A stretch of 64,000 nucleotides of DNA. Origin: Neorhizobium galegae. GTDB taxonomy: Bacteria > Pseudomonadota > Alphaproteobacteria > Rhizobiales > Rhizobiaceae. How positions within the stretch are numbered: the stretch's first letter is position 1; every line of letters starts with the position of its first letter. Where the stretch lies: contig NZ_CP090095.1 of NCBI RefSeq assembly GCF_021391675.1, positions 1,865,501 to 1,929,500 of the forward strand, read 5' to 3'. Positions 1-7,911 of this stretch are shown piece by piece. A program made the position numbers and the translations under genes. The notes beneath the pieces were generated by a model. That model did no database searches. It worked only from the letters and a program-made list of their open reading frames with translations, and was not told the DNA's origin.

Positions 1-783
1 CGCCCATTCGAGCGCCTCGTGATGCAGGATCTGCTGATCGAGGCCGAGCTCGAAGTACTCGGCATATCCATCGATCATCTTCAGATAGTCGTCCTGGCTG
101 CATTTGTGGAAGCCGAGCCACAGGCCGAACCGATCCGACAGCGACACTTTTTCCTCGACGGCCTCGGACGGATTGATCGCCGTCGACTGCTCGTTCTCCA
201 TCATGTGGCGCGGCAGGAGATGGCGGCGGTTGGAGGTGGCGTAGAACAGAACATTGTCCGGCCGGCCTTCGATGCCGCCGTCGAGCGCCGCCTTCAGCGA
301 CTTGTAGGCGGTGTCGTCGTGATCGAAGGAAAGGTCGTCGCAGAACACGATGACGCGCTGGCCGGAAGTCTTGAGGATATCGAGCAGGGCAGGGAGCGAG
401 GCGATGTCCTCGCGATGCACTTCGACGAGTTTCAGCGAGATCGCAGTCGCGGCGCGCACGTCCTCGTGCACCGCCTTCACCAGCGACGATTTGCCCATGC
501 CGCGGGCGCCCCACAGCAGCACGTTGTTGGCTGCATAGCCTTCCGCAAACCGCAGGGTGTTTTCGTGCAGGATATCGCGCACATGATCGACGCCCCGGAT
601 CAGTGTCAGGGCGACGCGGTTCGGGCGCGGCACCGGCTGCAGGCGCTGGTTTGCCGGTACCCAGACGAAGCAGTCGGCAGCGTTCCAGTCGTTGATGGCG
701 GGTGGAGGGCCGGCGAGCCGCTCCAGCGCATCCGCAAGCCTGCGGATTTCGGTCAGGATCAGGGTATTGATGTCATTGCTCAT
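1..783 (-). CDS. DUF815-family AAA+ ATPase (3' end beyond window)
   Basis: This is a P-loop ATPase of the DUF815 type, commonly encoded next to yajC in Rhizobiales; its cellular role is unknown. The first 261 codons are present, and the C-terminus lies to the left of position 1. Visible motifs are Walker A GARGMGKSS at about residues 92-100, a Walker B-like strand VIVFCDDLSF at about 144-153, and a sensor-1-like YATSNRRHL at about 181-189. The ATG at 783 follows a weak purine-rich stretch. It is transcribed away from yajC, so the roughly 200 bp between them must hold two promoters. Family assignment is firm; the function remains open. Confidence 0.85.
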   Translation of the reverse strand, partial: MSNDINTLILTEIRRLADALERLAGPPPAINDWNAADCFVWVPANQRLQPVPRPNRVALTLIRGVDHVRDILHENTLRFAEGYAANNVLLWGARGMGKSSLVKAVHEDVRAATAISLKLVEVHREDIASLPALLDILKTSGQRVIVFCDDLSFDHDDTAYKSLKAALDGGIEGRPDNVLFYATSNRRHLLPRHMMENEQSTAINPSEAVEEKVSLSDRFGLWLGFHKCSQDDYLKMIDGYAEYFELGLDQQILHHEALEWA

Positions 784-979
784 GGTGTTTCTCCGGTCGC
801 ATCGGCGAGTTTTTGAGCCTTTTGGCTGCGGTAACATGCTCGTTAGTGCATCAAAAGCCTGAGAGCCGTGGATTCGGTACGCCGGCCGGCGTGTTTCTGT
901 TGCATTCCGGCCTATCGCAACTATATTCCGGCGGCTTGAAACGGGGGCCCGGCGTCTCCGGTAATCTTAGGAGTTTTCG

Positions 980-1348
980 ATGTTCATTACCGAAGCATTC
1001 GCCCAGGCCCCAGCCGCAGCACCGGGAGCCTCCGCGTTCGGCTCCGGCCTTGAGATGCTCTTCCTGTTCGCGCCGCTGATGGTGGTCTGGTATTTCTTCC
1101 TGATCCGTCCGCAGCGCGCCAATGCGAAGAAGCGCCAGGAGACGCTGTCAAACATCCGTCGCGGCGATCAGGTCGTTCTTGGTGGCGGCATCACCGGCAA
1201 GGTGACCAAGGTTGTCGACGACGCTGAAGTGGAAGTCGAAATCGCCGAAGGCGTAAAGATCCGCGCCATGCGCGCCTATATCGCCGAAGTCCGCGTCAAG
1301 GGCGAGCCGGTCAAGACCGAACCTGCAAAGACCGGAACGGCCTCCTAA
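980..1348 (+). CDS. yajC: Preprotein translocase subunit YajC
   Basis: YajC is a small inner-membrane partner of the SecDF/YidC branch of the Sec translocon. The 122-residue product has a short alanine-rich N-terminus, one membrane segment at about residues 25-42 ending in the hallmark FLIRPQR, then a cytoplasmic domain with the GDQVVLGGGITGKV motif (about 62-75) and a low-complexity KTEPAKT tail. TAGGAG lies 6 nt before the ATG. In rhizobial genomes I know, secDF (or secD-secF) follows directly; here only 99 bp separate yajC from the Mth938-like gene, so secDF is missing from its usual place. Confidence 0.95.
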   Translation: MFITEAFAQAPAAAPGASAFGSGLEMLFLFAPLMVVWYFFLIRPQRANAKKRQETLSNIRRGDQVVLGGGITGKVTKVVDDAEVEVEIAEGVKIRAMRAYIAEVRVKGEPVKTEPAKTGTAS

Positions 1349-1447
1349 AGCTTCGCCGATACAGCGGCCCTGTTTGCTACAGGGTCTCGAACTCAAAAGA
1401 GCCGGATCATCTCCGGCTCGCAACCTCTTCGAGAAGGCATGTGACCC

Positions 1448-1834
1448 ATGGCGAAAGGCATCGAAATCCGCGACGCCCATTTCCCCGGTCGCGCTCCCAT
1501 CGATGCATATGGCAATGGCGGTTTCCGTTTTGCCGACATGTCGCATCGAGGCTCGTTGCTCTGCCTTCCCTCCGGCATCTACGGCTGGGAATTGCAGGAA
1601 GGTGAACCGCTGACGGTCGCTTCCCTGATGAAGGTGCTCGCCGAATCAAGCGAGATCGAAGTGTTGCTTGTTGGCATGGGCGCCAACCTCAAGCCGATAC
1701 CGGCGGATGTGAAGGCGGCGTTGAAAGCCAAGGGCATCGCCTCCGATCCGATGAGCACCGGTGCCGCCGTGCGCACGTTCAACATCATGCTCGCCGAATC
1801 GCGCGCCGTCGCCGCAGCTTTGATTGCCGTCTGA
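1448..1834 (+). CDS. Mth938-like domain protein (DUF498)
   Basis: A 128-residue protein of the Mth938/NDUFAF3-like fold. Relatives include mitochondrial complex I assembly factor NDUFAF3, but the bacterial role is unproven. Family features visible are an N-terminal beta-rich part with the YGNGGFRF segment (about residues 19-26), the conserved EVLLVGMGANLKP core (about 71-83), and an ALKAKGI/MSTGAAVRTFN C-terminal half. The stop is 3 nt before the next gene, which suggests translational coupling. The downstream partner resembles NDUFAF6, also a complex I assembly factor in mitochondria, so a joint role in respiratory complex assembly is a reasonable inference. Confidence 0.85.
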   Translation: MAKGIEIRDAHFPGRAPIDAYGNGGFRFADMSHRGSLLCLPSGIYGWELQEGEPLTVASLMKVLAESSEIEVLLVGMGANLKPIPADVKAALKAKGIASDPMSTGAAVRTFNIMLAESRAVAAALIAV

Positions 1835-1837
1835 CAG

Positions 1838-2692
1838 ATGGCCGATCCAGCCAGACAGAACGGCGACATCTGCCTCGCAACGCTTAGGGATACGGACCGC
1901 GACCGCTATCTCGCTTGTCTTCTGTCGCCGGAGGACAAGCGCGGCGCACTTGCTGCCCTTTATGCCTTCAACGCCGAGATCGCCCGAGTCCGCGACGTGG
2001 TGCGTGAGCCGCTCCCGGGCGAAATCCGCCTGCAGTGGTGGCGCGACCTCCTCGAAGGCAATGCTGCGGGCGACAGCACCGGCAACCCGATCGTCGCCGG
2101 GCTGCTCGAGGCGATCGAGACCTATCGCCTGCCGCGCCAGACGCTCGTCGACATGATCGAGGCGCGCATTTTCGACCTCTACGACGATGCGCTCACCGAC
2201 CGGAACGCGCTCGAAGGTTATGCCGGAGAGACCGCTTCGGCGCTGATCCAGCTCGCGAGCCTGATCCTCTCTCCCGCCGATGCGGCAAGATCTGCCGAGA
2301 CGGCAGGCCACGCCGGCGTCGCGCAGGCGATCGCCGGTTTCCTGCTCCTGATGCCGATCCATCGCCGTCGTCATCAGCTCTATCTGCCGCTCGATATTCT
2401 CTCGGCGACCGGGCTCGACCGTGATACATTTCTGCGCGGCGAGGACAGGTCGCGCATTTCGGCCGCGATCGAGGCCTTTGCCGGGCTCGGATTGGAGCAT
2501 CTGGCCAAGGCGAGAAAGTCGGGAACTATCCCGGCAGCGGTCTTTCCGGCCTATTTGACTGTGGCGCTTGCCGAACCGGTGCTGCGCAGTGCGTCGCGTG
2601 CAGGTGCTTCGGTGTTCGACTCGGCCCTGCAACTGCCGCAATGGCGGCGGCAATTGCGGCTCATGAAGGCCTCCGTCACCAGGCGCTTTTGA
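1838..2692 (+). CDS. Squalene/phytoene synthase-family protein
   Basis: A 284-residue member of the squalene/phytoene synthase superfamily, of the subgroup near mitochondrial NDUFAF6. Near the N-terminus the region RGALAALYAFNAEIARV aligns with the first substrate-binding helix, and the second helix reads IFDLYDD. The canonical DXXXD prenyl-diphosphate motifs are only partly kept: the first helix has FNAEIARV instead. It may therefore not be a true carotenoid or hopanoid synthase. There is no other carotenoid or hopanoid gene nearby. It starts 3 nt after the Mth938-like gene and probably shares its mRNA. Confidence 0.8.
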   Translation: MADPARQNGDICLATLRDTDRDRYLACLLSPEDKRGALAALYAFNAEIARVRDVVREPLPGEIRLQWWRDLLEGNAAGDSTGNPIVAGLLEAIETYRLPRQTLVDMIEARIFDLYDDALTDRNALEGYAGETASALIQLASLILSPADAARSAETAGHAGVAQAIAGFLLLMPIHRRRHQLYLPLDILSATGLDRDTFLRGEDRSRISAAIEAFAGLGLEHLAKARKSGTIPAAVFPAYLTVALAEPVLRSASRAGASVFDSALQLPQWRRQLRLMKASVTRRF

Positions 2693-2769
2693 CGGGCGTC
2701 AAATTCGCGCAAGGCTCGCCCGCTAAGGGAGGCAAGCAGAAATCCGGCGCCATCATAAGGAGAAGCGGT

Positions 2770-3264
2770 GTGAGCCCCGTTGTCGTCTGGTCGATCATCT
2801 TCGTACTCCTCATGGCGCTTGCCTATTACGTCACGCGAATGTCCGGCAAGGACAGGGACAAGGACGGCAACCTGCATGACACGGGGATGGCTATCCTCGA
2901 GTTCGGCCGGGCCTTTCCCAATGAGGCCATCCGCAGCCTGCATGTGACAGCCAATGGCGACGCCATCTTCGTGCGCCTGCACGACAACAAGGCCGGCTTC
3001 ATGCGCAGCCACCGCAACCACTACGCCTGCTTTCTGATCGAGCCGGGCAGGGTCCGCGTCACCCCATTGCCTAACGCCAAGGGTTTCACCGTCGAATTCC
3101 TGGACGCGTCGACCCAGAACGGCACCTATCTCTTCGCGACGGAAAAGGAGGCGGCCGAAGTGGCCCTCTGGCTGCTCGACAACTATGTCACCGTTGCCGA
3201 TCGTGATCTGGAGGAAAAGCCGGGGACGCCTTCCGGGGATGTCACCCCCGACCGAGCCAACTAG
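2770..3264 (+). CDS. Membrane-anchored hypothetical protein
   Basis: A 164-residue protein of unknown function. I chose the GTG at 2770 because AAGGAGA sits 5-6 nt upstream and because the product then begins with a clean single membrane anchor (about residues 3-19, [18 protein letters not shown]). Upstream in-frame ATGs would run back into the preceding gene. After the anchor comes a soluble domain of about 140 residues with a basic turn (GKDRDKDG) and no motif I recognise. Its last 23 bases overlap the 3' end of trmFO on the other strand, so the two genes converge. Confidence 0.75.
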   Translation: MSPVVVWSIIFVLLMALAYYVTRMSGKDRDKDGNLHDTGMAILEFGRAFPNEAIRSLHVTANGDAIFVRLHDNKAGFMRSHRNHYACFLIEPGRVRVTPLPNAKGFTVEFLDASTQNGTYLFATEKEAAEVALWLLDNYVTVADRDLEEKPGTPSGDVTPDRAN

Positions 3265-4667
3265 CGCAATCCTGAAGCGCGCGGGCGGAGAGCAACTGCC
3301 GCTTCATCACCGTCTTGTCCTTGCCGCGGAAACGCTTGACGCCCTCCGGCTTGACGATCGACCCCGGCTCCAGCTCAGGAAACAGCCCGAAGTTGACGTT
3401 CATCGGCTGGAACGAACGCTTGCCGGGCTCGTCGTCCGAAACCAGATGCCCGCCGGTGATATGGCCGAGCAACGAGCCTAGAGCGGTCGTCGCAGGCGGT
3501 GCGGGGAGGGTTTCGCCCTTGCGTTCGGCAGCCGCGAAACGGCCGGCGAGAAGTCCGATCGCCGCACTTTCCACATACCCCTCGCAGCCGGTGATCTGGC
3601 CGGCGAAACGCAGGCCCGGCCGGCTTTTCAGCGTCAGGCTCTTGTCGAGAAGAACGGGCGAGTGGATGTAGGTGTTGCGGTGCAGGCCGCCGAGCCTTGC
3701 GAATTCGGCATTCTGCAGGCCGGGAATCATCCGGAAAATGTCCGCCTGGGCGCCGTATTTCAGCTTCGTCTGGAAACCCACCATGTTGTAGAGCGTGCCG
3801 AGCGCATTGTCCTGCCGCAGTTGCACGACCGCATAGGCCTTGACCGTCGGGTTATGGGCATTGGTGAGACCCATCGGCTTCATCGGCCCATGACGCAGCG
3901 TTTCGCGGCCGCGTTCGGCCATCACTTCGATCGGCAGGCAGCCGTCGAAATACGGCGTGCCTTCCCATTCCTTGAAACCGACCGAGTCGCCGGCGATCAG
4001 CGCGTCGACGAAGGCATTGTACTGCGCCTCGTCCATCGGGCAGTTGATATAGTCCTTGCCGGTGCCGCCGGGACCGACCTTGTCGTAGCGCGACTGGTAC
4101 CAGCAGATATCCATGTCGATCGAGATCACGGTGCACGATCGGCGCGATGGCGTCGAAGAAGGCGAGTTGGTCCTCGCCCGTTTCCGTCTGGATCGCGGCT
4201 GCAAGCGCCGGCGAGGTGAGGGGGCCGGTGGCGATGATCGCCAGATCCCATTCCTTCGGCGGCAGGCCCTGGACCTCCTCGCGCACGACGGTGATGAGCG
4301 GATGCTTTTCGATCGCTTCGGTGACCGCGTCGGAAAATCCGTCGCGGTCGACGGCAAGCGCCCCGCCGGCCGGTACCTGGTGTCTGTCGGCACATGCCAT
4401 GATCAGCGAACCGGCAAGCCGCATCTCCGCATGGATGACGCCGACGGCATTCGCCGTCGCGTCGTCGGAGCGGAAGGAGTTCGAGCAGACGAGCTCGGCA
4501 AGTCCCTCCGTCTTGTGGGCGTCGGTGCCGCGCACGCCGCGCATTTCGTGGAGAATCACCGGCACGCCGGCCGAGGCGATCTGCCAGGCTGCTTCGGAAC
4601 CTGCGAGGCCGCCGCCGACGACATGGATGGCAGCAGGAGAGGTGGGGGAGGAGGAAATATTGCTCAT
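3242..4667 (-). pseudogene. trmFO: trmFO, interrupted by a +1 frameshift
   Basis: TrmFO uses methylenetetrahydrofolate and FAD to make m5U54 in the tRNA T-loop. The N-terminal part reads from the ATG at 4667 with the FAD-binding [11 protein letters not shown] and the family block [30 protein letters not shown] in one frame. The rest (from [20 protein letters not shown] through [21 protein letters not shown] and [13 protein letters not shown]) lies in another frame ending at 3242. The join falls at about 4121-4128: the minus strand has CGTGATCTCGATCGAC where the family sequence HRDSIDM would need one base fewer. Both halves are otherwise intact and highly conserved. This is either a very recent inactivation or a sequencing error. 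Confidence 0.9.
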
Positions 4668-4703
4668 GGCCGGCTCATTATCACGCCATTTGCCGGACCG
4701 GAA

Positions 4704-4731
4704 TCAAAAAGGCACCCGATAAGGTGCCTTT
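4704..4731 (-). terminator. Rho-independent terminator of first DUF1127 gene
   Basis: On the minus strand AAAGGCACC and GGTGCCTTT form a 9-bp stem with a six-base loop, followed by a T-rich tail. It lies downstream of the DUF1127 gene at 4816-4959 and just upstream of trmFO, separating the two. Confidence 0.7.
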
Positions 4732-4815
4732 GATACGTCCTTGGATGTCCTCTCGGACCGCTTTATCCTCGCCGCGACGGCCTCATACCGTGCGGGTCCG
4801 CCTGCGAGAAGCGGA

Positions 4816-4959
4816 TTAGCGGAAAGAGCGGGCCGCGATGTGGCGGATGTCGTAGCGGGTCAGACCGATGTCGCTGAGGGCCTGGCTCGAAAGATTTCCA
4901 AGCTCGTTCATCGTGCGGCGGTAGCTGATCCAGTTCTTGGCGATACGGATCGGGTTCAT
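4816..4959 (-). CDS. DUF1127 small basic protein (47 aa)
   Basis: A 47-residue arginine-rich protein of the DUF1127 (YjiS-like) family. The signature is WISYRRTMNELGNLSSQALSDIGLTR at residues 10-35, with the conserved L-x-D-I-G-L/I-x-R core. Such proteins are abundant in Rhizobiales; some are reported to bind RNA or affect phosphate and carbon metabolism, but this one is uncharacterised. GAGGAAAC precedes the ATG. It has its own terminator and a second paralogue 250 bp upstream, so both appear monocistronic. A TGTGCAGTGCAAA element lies about 77 bp before the start codon. Confidence 0.85.
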   Translation of the reverse strand: MNPIRIAKNWISYRRTMNELGNLSSQALSDIGLTRYDIRHIAARSFR

Positions 4960-5035
4960 GGTGGTTTCCTCAAGATTTTTCCTGATGCTCTGTCGTCATC
5001 AGCGATGAGGGTCTTATACATCCGCATAATAAGAA

Positions 5036-5048
5036 TGTGCAGTGCAAA
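5036..5048 (-). promoter_or_regulatory. TGCACTGCACA-like element upstream of DUF1127 gene 1
   Basis: Read toward the gene, the element is TTTGCACTGCACA, about 77 bp before the start codon. Very similar elements occur at 5812-5825 and 25213-25227, with weaker ones near 5434 and 17850. The partial dyad and spacing fit a LysR-type activator site. That assignment is an inference. Confidence 0.35.
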
Positions 5049-5156
5049 AAATGTGCGACTGCCATGCAAATGTGCAGGAGATCGCTGAAATTTGCGGCGC
5101 CGGTCGAAAATCAGGCAGGAATTTTAGGCCTTGAATTTCCATGAACAACAAAAAGA

Positions 5157-5184
5157 AAAAGCGCCTCCCGAAGGAGGCGCTTTT
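5157..5184 (-). terminator. Rho-independent terminator of second DUF1127 gene
   Basis: AAAAGCGCCTCC-CGAA-GGAGGCGCTTTT forms a 12-bp stem with a four-base loop and a T-run on the minus strand, 29 bp after the stop of the gene at 5213-5359. Confidence 0.9.
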
Positions 5185-5212
5185 GGATGGTGCAGCAATG
5201 TTCGCGCGAGGC

Positions 5213-5359
5213 TTAGAAGCCGACGGCAGTCCGGGCGACGCGGCGGATGTCGGCGCGGCCGATGCCGAGGTCGTTGAGTTCGCGGTCGCTCATGCGGCCG
5301 AGCTCGTTGACGGTTTCGCGGTACTTGCGCCAGGTGGTGAGCTTCTGTGCGATGTTCAT
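5213..5359 (-). CDS. DUF1127 small basic protein (48 aa)
   Basis: A second DUF1127 (YjiS-like) paralogue of 48 residues, with the core WRKYRETVNELGRMSDRELN followed by DLGIGRADIRRVAR, ending in AVGF. I chose the ATG at 5359 because AGAAAGGGACAAG precedes it and because the product then matches the family length of 45-50 residues; longer in-frame upstream starts add sequence unlike the family. It is followed by a strong terminator and lies in the same orientation as its paralogue and the downstream-facing sRNA. The function is unknown; tandem copies suggest conditional expression of each. Confidence 0.85.
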   Translation of the reverse strand: MNIAQKLTTWRKYRETVNELGRMSDRELNDLGIGRADIRRVARTAVGF

Positions 5360-5432
5360 GATCTTGTCCCTTTCTAGGCCCTTGCCAGCAGCCCGTTCGG
5401 CGCTGACTTCAATCTCATGACCGGTAATATAT

Positions 5433-5446
5433 GCTGCGCTGCAAAA
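5433..5446 (-). promoter_or_regulatory. Weaker TGCACTGCACA-like element upstream of DUF1127 gene 2
   Basis: Read toward the gene it is TTTTGCAGCGCAGCA, about 75 bp before the ATG at 5359, the same spacing as the element before the first DUF1127 gene. The match is only partial. Confidence 0.25.
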
Positions 5447-5464
5447 AGTAACAGCGCCTATTCG

Positions 5465-5553
5465 GAATGCCACCTATGCATCCGGCGCATTACGAGACCG
5501 TTTACCATGCAGGAGTGCTGAAATTTTGCTCTTGTTTTAGGCAGGTGGCATTC
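5465..5553. repeat. 11-bp inverted repeat, 67-bp spacing
   Basis: GAATGCCACCT at 5465-5475 and AGGTGGCATTC at 5543-5553 are perfect inverted copies. They lie between the promoter region of the second DUF1127 gene and the sRNA terminator. No gene is visible between the arms. Confidence 0.6.
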
Positions 5554-5561
5554 TGCAGAAC

Positions 5562-5690
5562 AAAAAATAACGCCCACCGGGGGAGGAGGTCCGATGGGCG
5601 TCATTTGTAACGACTGGCGATTTGGGAGGAGGAGGATCGCCAGTCCCATCAAGCCCGCGCTGGGAGGAGGAGTGCGCGGCTCGAATTCCT
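5562..5690 (-). ncRNA. Alpha-r14 (NfeR1)-type sRNA, three anti-SD hairpins
   Basis: On the minus strand three successive hairpins each expose a CCTCCTCCC-type anti-Shine-Dalgarno loop. Hairpin 1 is 5655-5679 (CCGCGC stem), hairpin 2 is 5612-5645 (10-bp GACTGGCGAT stem), and hairpin 3 is 5570-5601 (ACGCCCATCGG/CCGGTGGGCGT with one G-U pair). Hairpin 3 is followed by TATTTTTTG and doubles as the terminator. This is the architecture of the rhizobial alpha-r14 family, whose Sinorhizobium member NfeR1 is a trans-acting riboregulator of nutrient uptake and osmoadaptation genes; I rely on memory for that. The 5' end near 5690 is estimated from the family length of about 120 nt. Confidence 0.85.
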
Positions 5691-5811
5691 GTCACGGGAA
5701 ACTCCCCGAGGGCATCTGCATCGTTCAGGGCGGGCGCCAAACCGTCCAAACCAGAGAGATCGAAATCTTCAATCAATCTCTGTATTTGCATATTATGAGA
5801 TGGCAGCGAAA

Positions 5812-5825
5812 TTGTGCAGTGCAAT
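5812..5825 (-). promoter_or_regulatory. TTGCACTGCACAA element upstream of the sRNA
   Basis: Plus strand TTGTGCAGTGCAAT, the best copy of the element shared with both DUF1127 promoters. It lies about 120 bp before the estimated sRNA 5' end, which is far for direct activation unless the transcript starts earlier. Confidence 0.35.
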
Positions 5826-5894
5826 ATCCGTATGGATGACATGCGGTTATTGCATGGCTCACATCGCCGTTGATTCCAATGTACACATTAGAAT

Positions 5895-5909
5895 TTAATA
5901 AAAAGTTAA
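5895..5909. promoter_or_regulatory. CtrA-type TTAA-N7-TTAA site
   Basis: A perfect TTAA-TAAAAAG-TTAA lies in an AT-rich stretch between the sRNA and tRNA-Leu. This is the full binding site of the alphaproteobacterial cell-cycle regulator CtrA. Occupancy and target are unknown. An AT-rich chance match is possible. Confidence 0.4.
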
Positions 5910-6087
5910 ATATCCCGATATTCGCCGGTTCGACCGGGTGCGGCAGGAGCAAATTCGCCTATCCACCGCGGTTTCTCGGAGCTGCCAAAAAAGCGTCATT
6001 TTCCCTTTGCGTGCGCCGAAACGGGTGATATAGAGACGCGCGCTCCGGAAGGCCTTGTGCGACGAGGATTTTCGACGCGGCTGGGGC

Positions 6088-6172
<85 letters not shown>

Positions 6173-6334
6173 GAACCGCCCCGCATCAAAACCGCCAGGA
6201 GTGCGGTCCGAGCCGGTTCTGGCTAAAGGATCGGCGCTCCTTGAAGCCGCGGCCGGTCTCTCAAAGTTCCGGCGATGTGCTCATTGAAACCAACGGCTGT
6301 CTGAGCACCGCCGCCACGATATGAAGGTATGAAA

Positions 6335-7828
6335 ATGCAGGTTACCGAAACGCTCGCTGAAGGGCTGAAGCGCGAAATCAAGGTCGTTATCCCCAAGCGG
6401 GATATGGAAGCGCAGCTGAACGTGCGCCTCGCCGACGCCAAGGACAAGGTCCGCATCAACGGTTTCCGTCCGGGCAAGGTGCCGATCGCCCATCTGAAGA
6501 AGATGTACGGCAAGTCGATCATGGCGGATCTCGTCAACGAGATCGTCCGCGAACGTCCGACCGAGATCCTCACCGACCGCGGCGAGAAGTCGGCGACCCA
6601 GCCGTCGGTCGCCATGACCGAGGATGAGAACGAAGCCGAAAAGATCCTCAACGCCGAGGTCGATTTCGAATTCACGCTCTCCTACGAAGTCATCCCGGAG
6701 ATCGAACTGCAGCCGACCGACGGTCTCTCCGTCATTCGTGAAGTCGTCGAAGTCACCGAAGACGAAGTCAACGAGCAGATCGAGAAGATCGCCGAAAGCG
6801 CCCGCACCTTCGAGACCAAGGATGGCAAGGCCGCCGATGGCGATCGCGTCACCATGAATTATCTCGGCAAGGTCGATGGCGTTGCCTTCGACGGCGGCAC
6901 CGCCGAAGATGCCGAACTGGTTCTCGGCTCCGGCCGCTTCATCCCGGGCTTCGAAGACCAGCTCGTCGGCGTCAAGGCCGGTGAAGACAAGACCATTACC
7001 GTGAACTTCCCGGCCGAATATCCGGCTGCGAACCTTGCCGGCAAGGAAGCCACCTTCGACGTCACGGTCAAGGAAGTCGCAGCTCCCGCCGCTCTCGAGA
7101 TCAACGACGAACTCGCCTCCAAGCTCGGCATCGAATCCGTCGATCGCCTGAAGGAGATCGTCCGCGGCCAGATCGAAAGCCAGTACGGCAACGTCACCCG
7201 CCAGAAGGTCAAGCGTCAGATCCTCGACCAGCTCGACGGCATGTACCAGTTCGACACCCCGCAGGGCCTCGTCAACGCCGAATTCGACAATATCTGGCGT
7301 CAGATCAACACCGACCTGCAGCAGTCCGGCAAGACCTTCGAAGACGAAGAGACGACCGAGGAAGATGCGCGCGTCGAATACCGCAAGCTTGCCGAACGTC
7401 GCGTTCGTCTCGGCCTGGTTCTCTCCGAAATCGGCGAGCAGGCCGGCGTCGAAGTGACCGAGGAAGAAATGCAGCGCGCCCTTTATGCGCAGCTCCAGCA
7501 GTTCCCGGGTCAGCAGAAGGAAATCCTCGATTTCTTCCGCAACACCCCCGGCGCTTCCGCTTCGCTGCGCGCGCCGATCTTCGAAGAGAAGGTCATCGAC
7601 AAGCTGCTCACCGAGATCAAGGTCACCGACAAGGTCGTGACCAAGGAAGAGCTGATGGCTGAAGACGAGGAAGGCTCGGAGAAGGCTGAAAAGCCGGCCA
7701 AGAAGAAGGCCGCTCCGAAGAAGGCTGTGAAGGCCGAGGCTGCTGATGAAGCCGCCGAAGGCGAAGAAGCCGCTCCGAAGAAGAAGGCTGCTCCGAAGAA
7801 GAAGGCCGCTGAAGACAGCGCCGAATAA
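6335..7828 (+). CDS. tig: Trigger factor (ribosome-bound chaperone/PPIase)
   Basis: Trigger factor binds ribosomal protein L23 at the exit tunnel and folds nascent chains. The 497-residue product has the ribosome-docking signature GFRPGKVP at about residues 43-50, an FKBP-type PPIase domain at about 168-250 ([14 protein letters not shown] to FDVTVKEV), and a helical C-terminal arm domain. The last 45 residues form a lysine/alanine-rich tail ([15 protein letters not shown]) typical of rhizobial homologues. I chose the ATG at 6335 over 6329 because the GAAGG Shine-Dalgarno is then 7 nt away and homologues begin [14 protein letters not shown] strong terminator follows. Confidence 0.97.
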   Translation: MQVTETLAEGLKREIKVVIPKRDMEAQLNVRLADAKDKVRINGFRPGKVPIAHLKKMYGKSIMADLVNEIVRERPTEILTDRGEKSATQPSVAMTEDENEAEKILNAEVDFEFTLSYEVIPEIELQPTDGLSVIREVVEVTEDEVNEQIEKIAESARTFETKDGKAADGDRVTMNYLGKVDGVAFDGGTAEDAELVLGSGRFIPGFEDQLVGVKAGEDKTITVNFPAEYPAANLAGKEATFDVTVKEVAAPAALEINDELASKLGIESVDRLKEIVRGQIESQYGNVTRQKVKRQILDQLDGMYQFDTPQGLVNAEFDNIWRQINTDLQQSGKTFEDEETTEEDARVEYRKLAERRVRLGLVLSEIGEQAGVEVTEEEMQRALYAQLQQFPGQQKEILDFFRNTPGASASLRAPIFEEKVIDKLLTEIKVTDKVVTKEELMAEDEEGSEKAEKPAKKKAAPKKAVKAEAADEAAEGEEAAPKKKAAPKKKAAEDSAE

Positions 7829-7848
7829 GCTTCGCATTGATTGTGTAG

Positions 7849-7880
7849 AAAAGCCGGGTCGGCGACGACCCGGCTTTTTG
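7849..7880 (+). terminator. Rho-independent terminator of tig
   Basis: AAGCCGGGTC-GGCGAC-GACCCGGCTT is a 10-bp stem followed by TTTTTG, starting about 20 bp after the tig stop codon. Confidence 0.92.
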
Positions 7881-7911
7881 TTGTGATGAAACCTTTCGAG
7901 CCCGCCCGCCC

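Noticed and set aside
3242..4393. Separate gene for the C-terminal part of trmFO
   Set aside because: Its first 90 residues are frame-shifted noise. The real coding begins at the frameshift point, so one broken gene is the simpler view.
5537..5842. Minus-strand frame beginning MSSIRILHC over the sRNA
   Set aside because: It has no ribosome site and its coding potential conflicts with the three stem-loops, which are better explained as a structured RNA.
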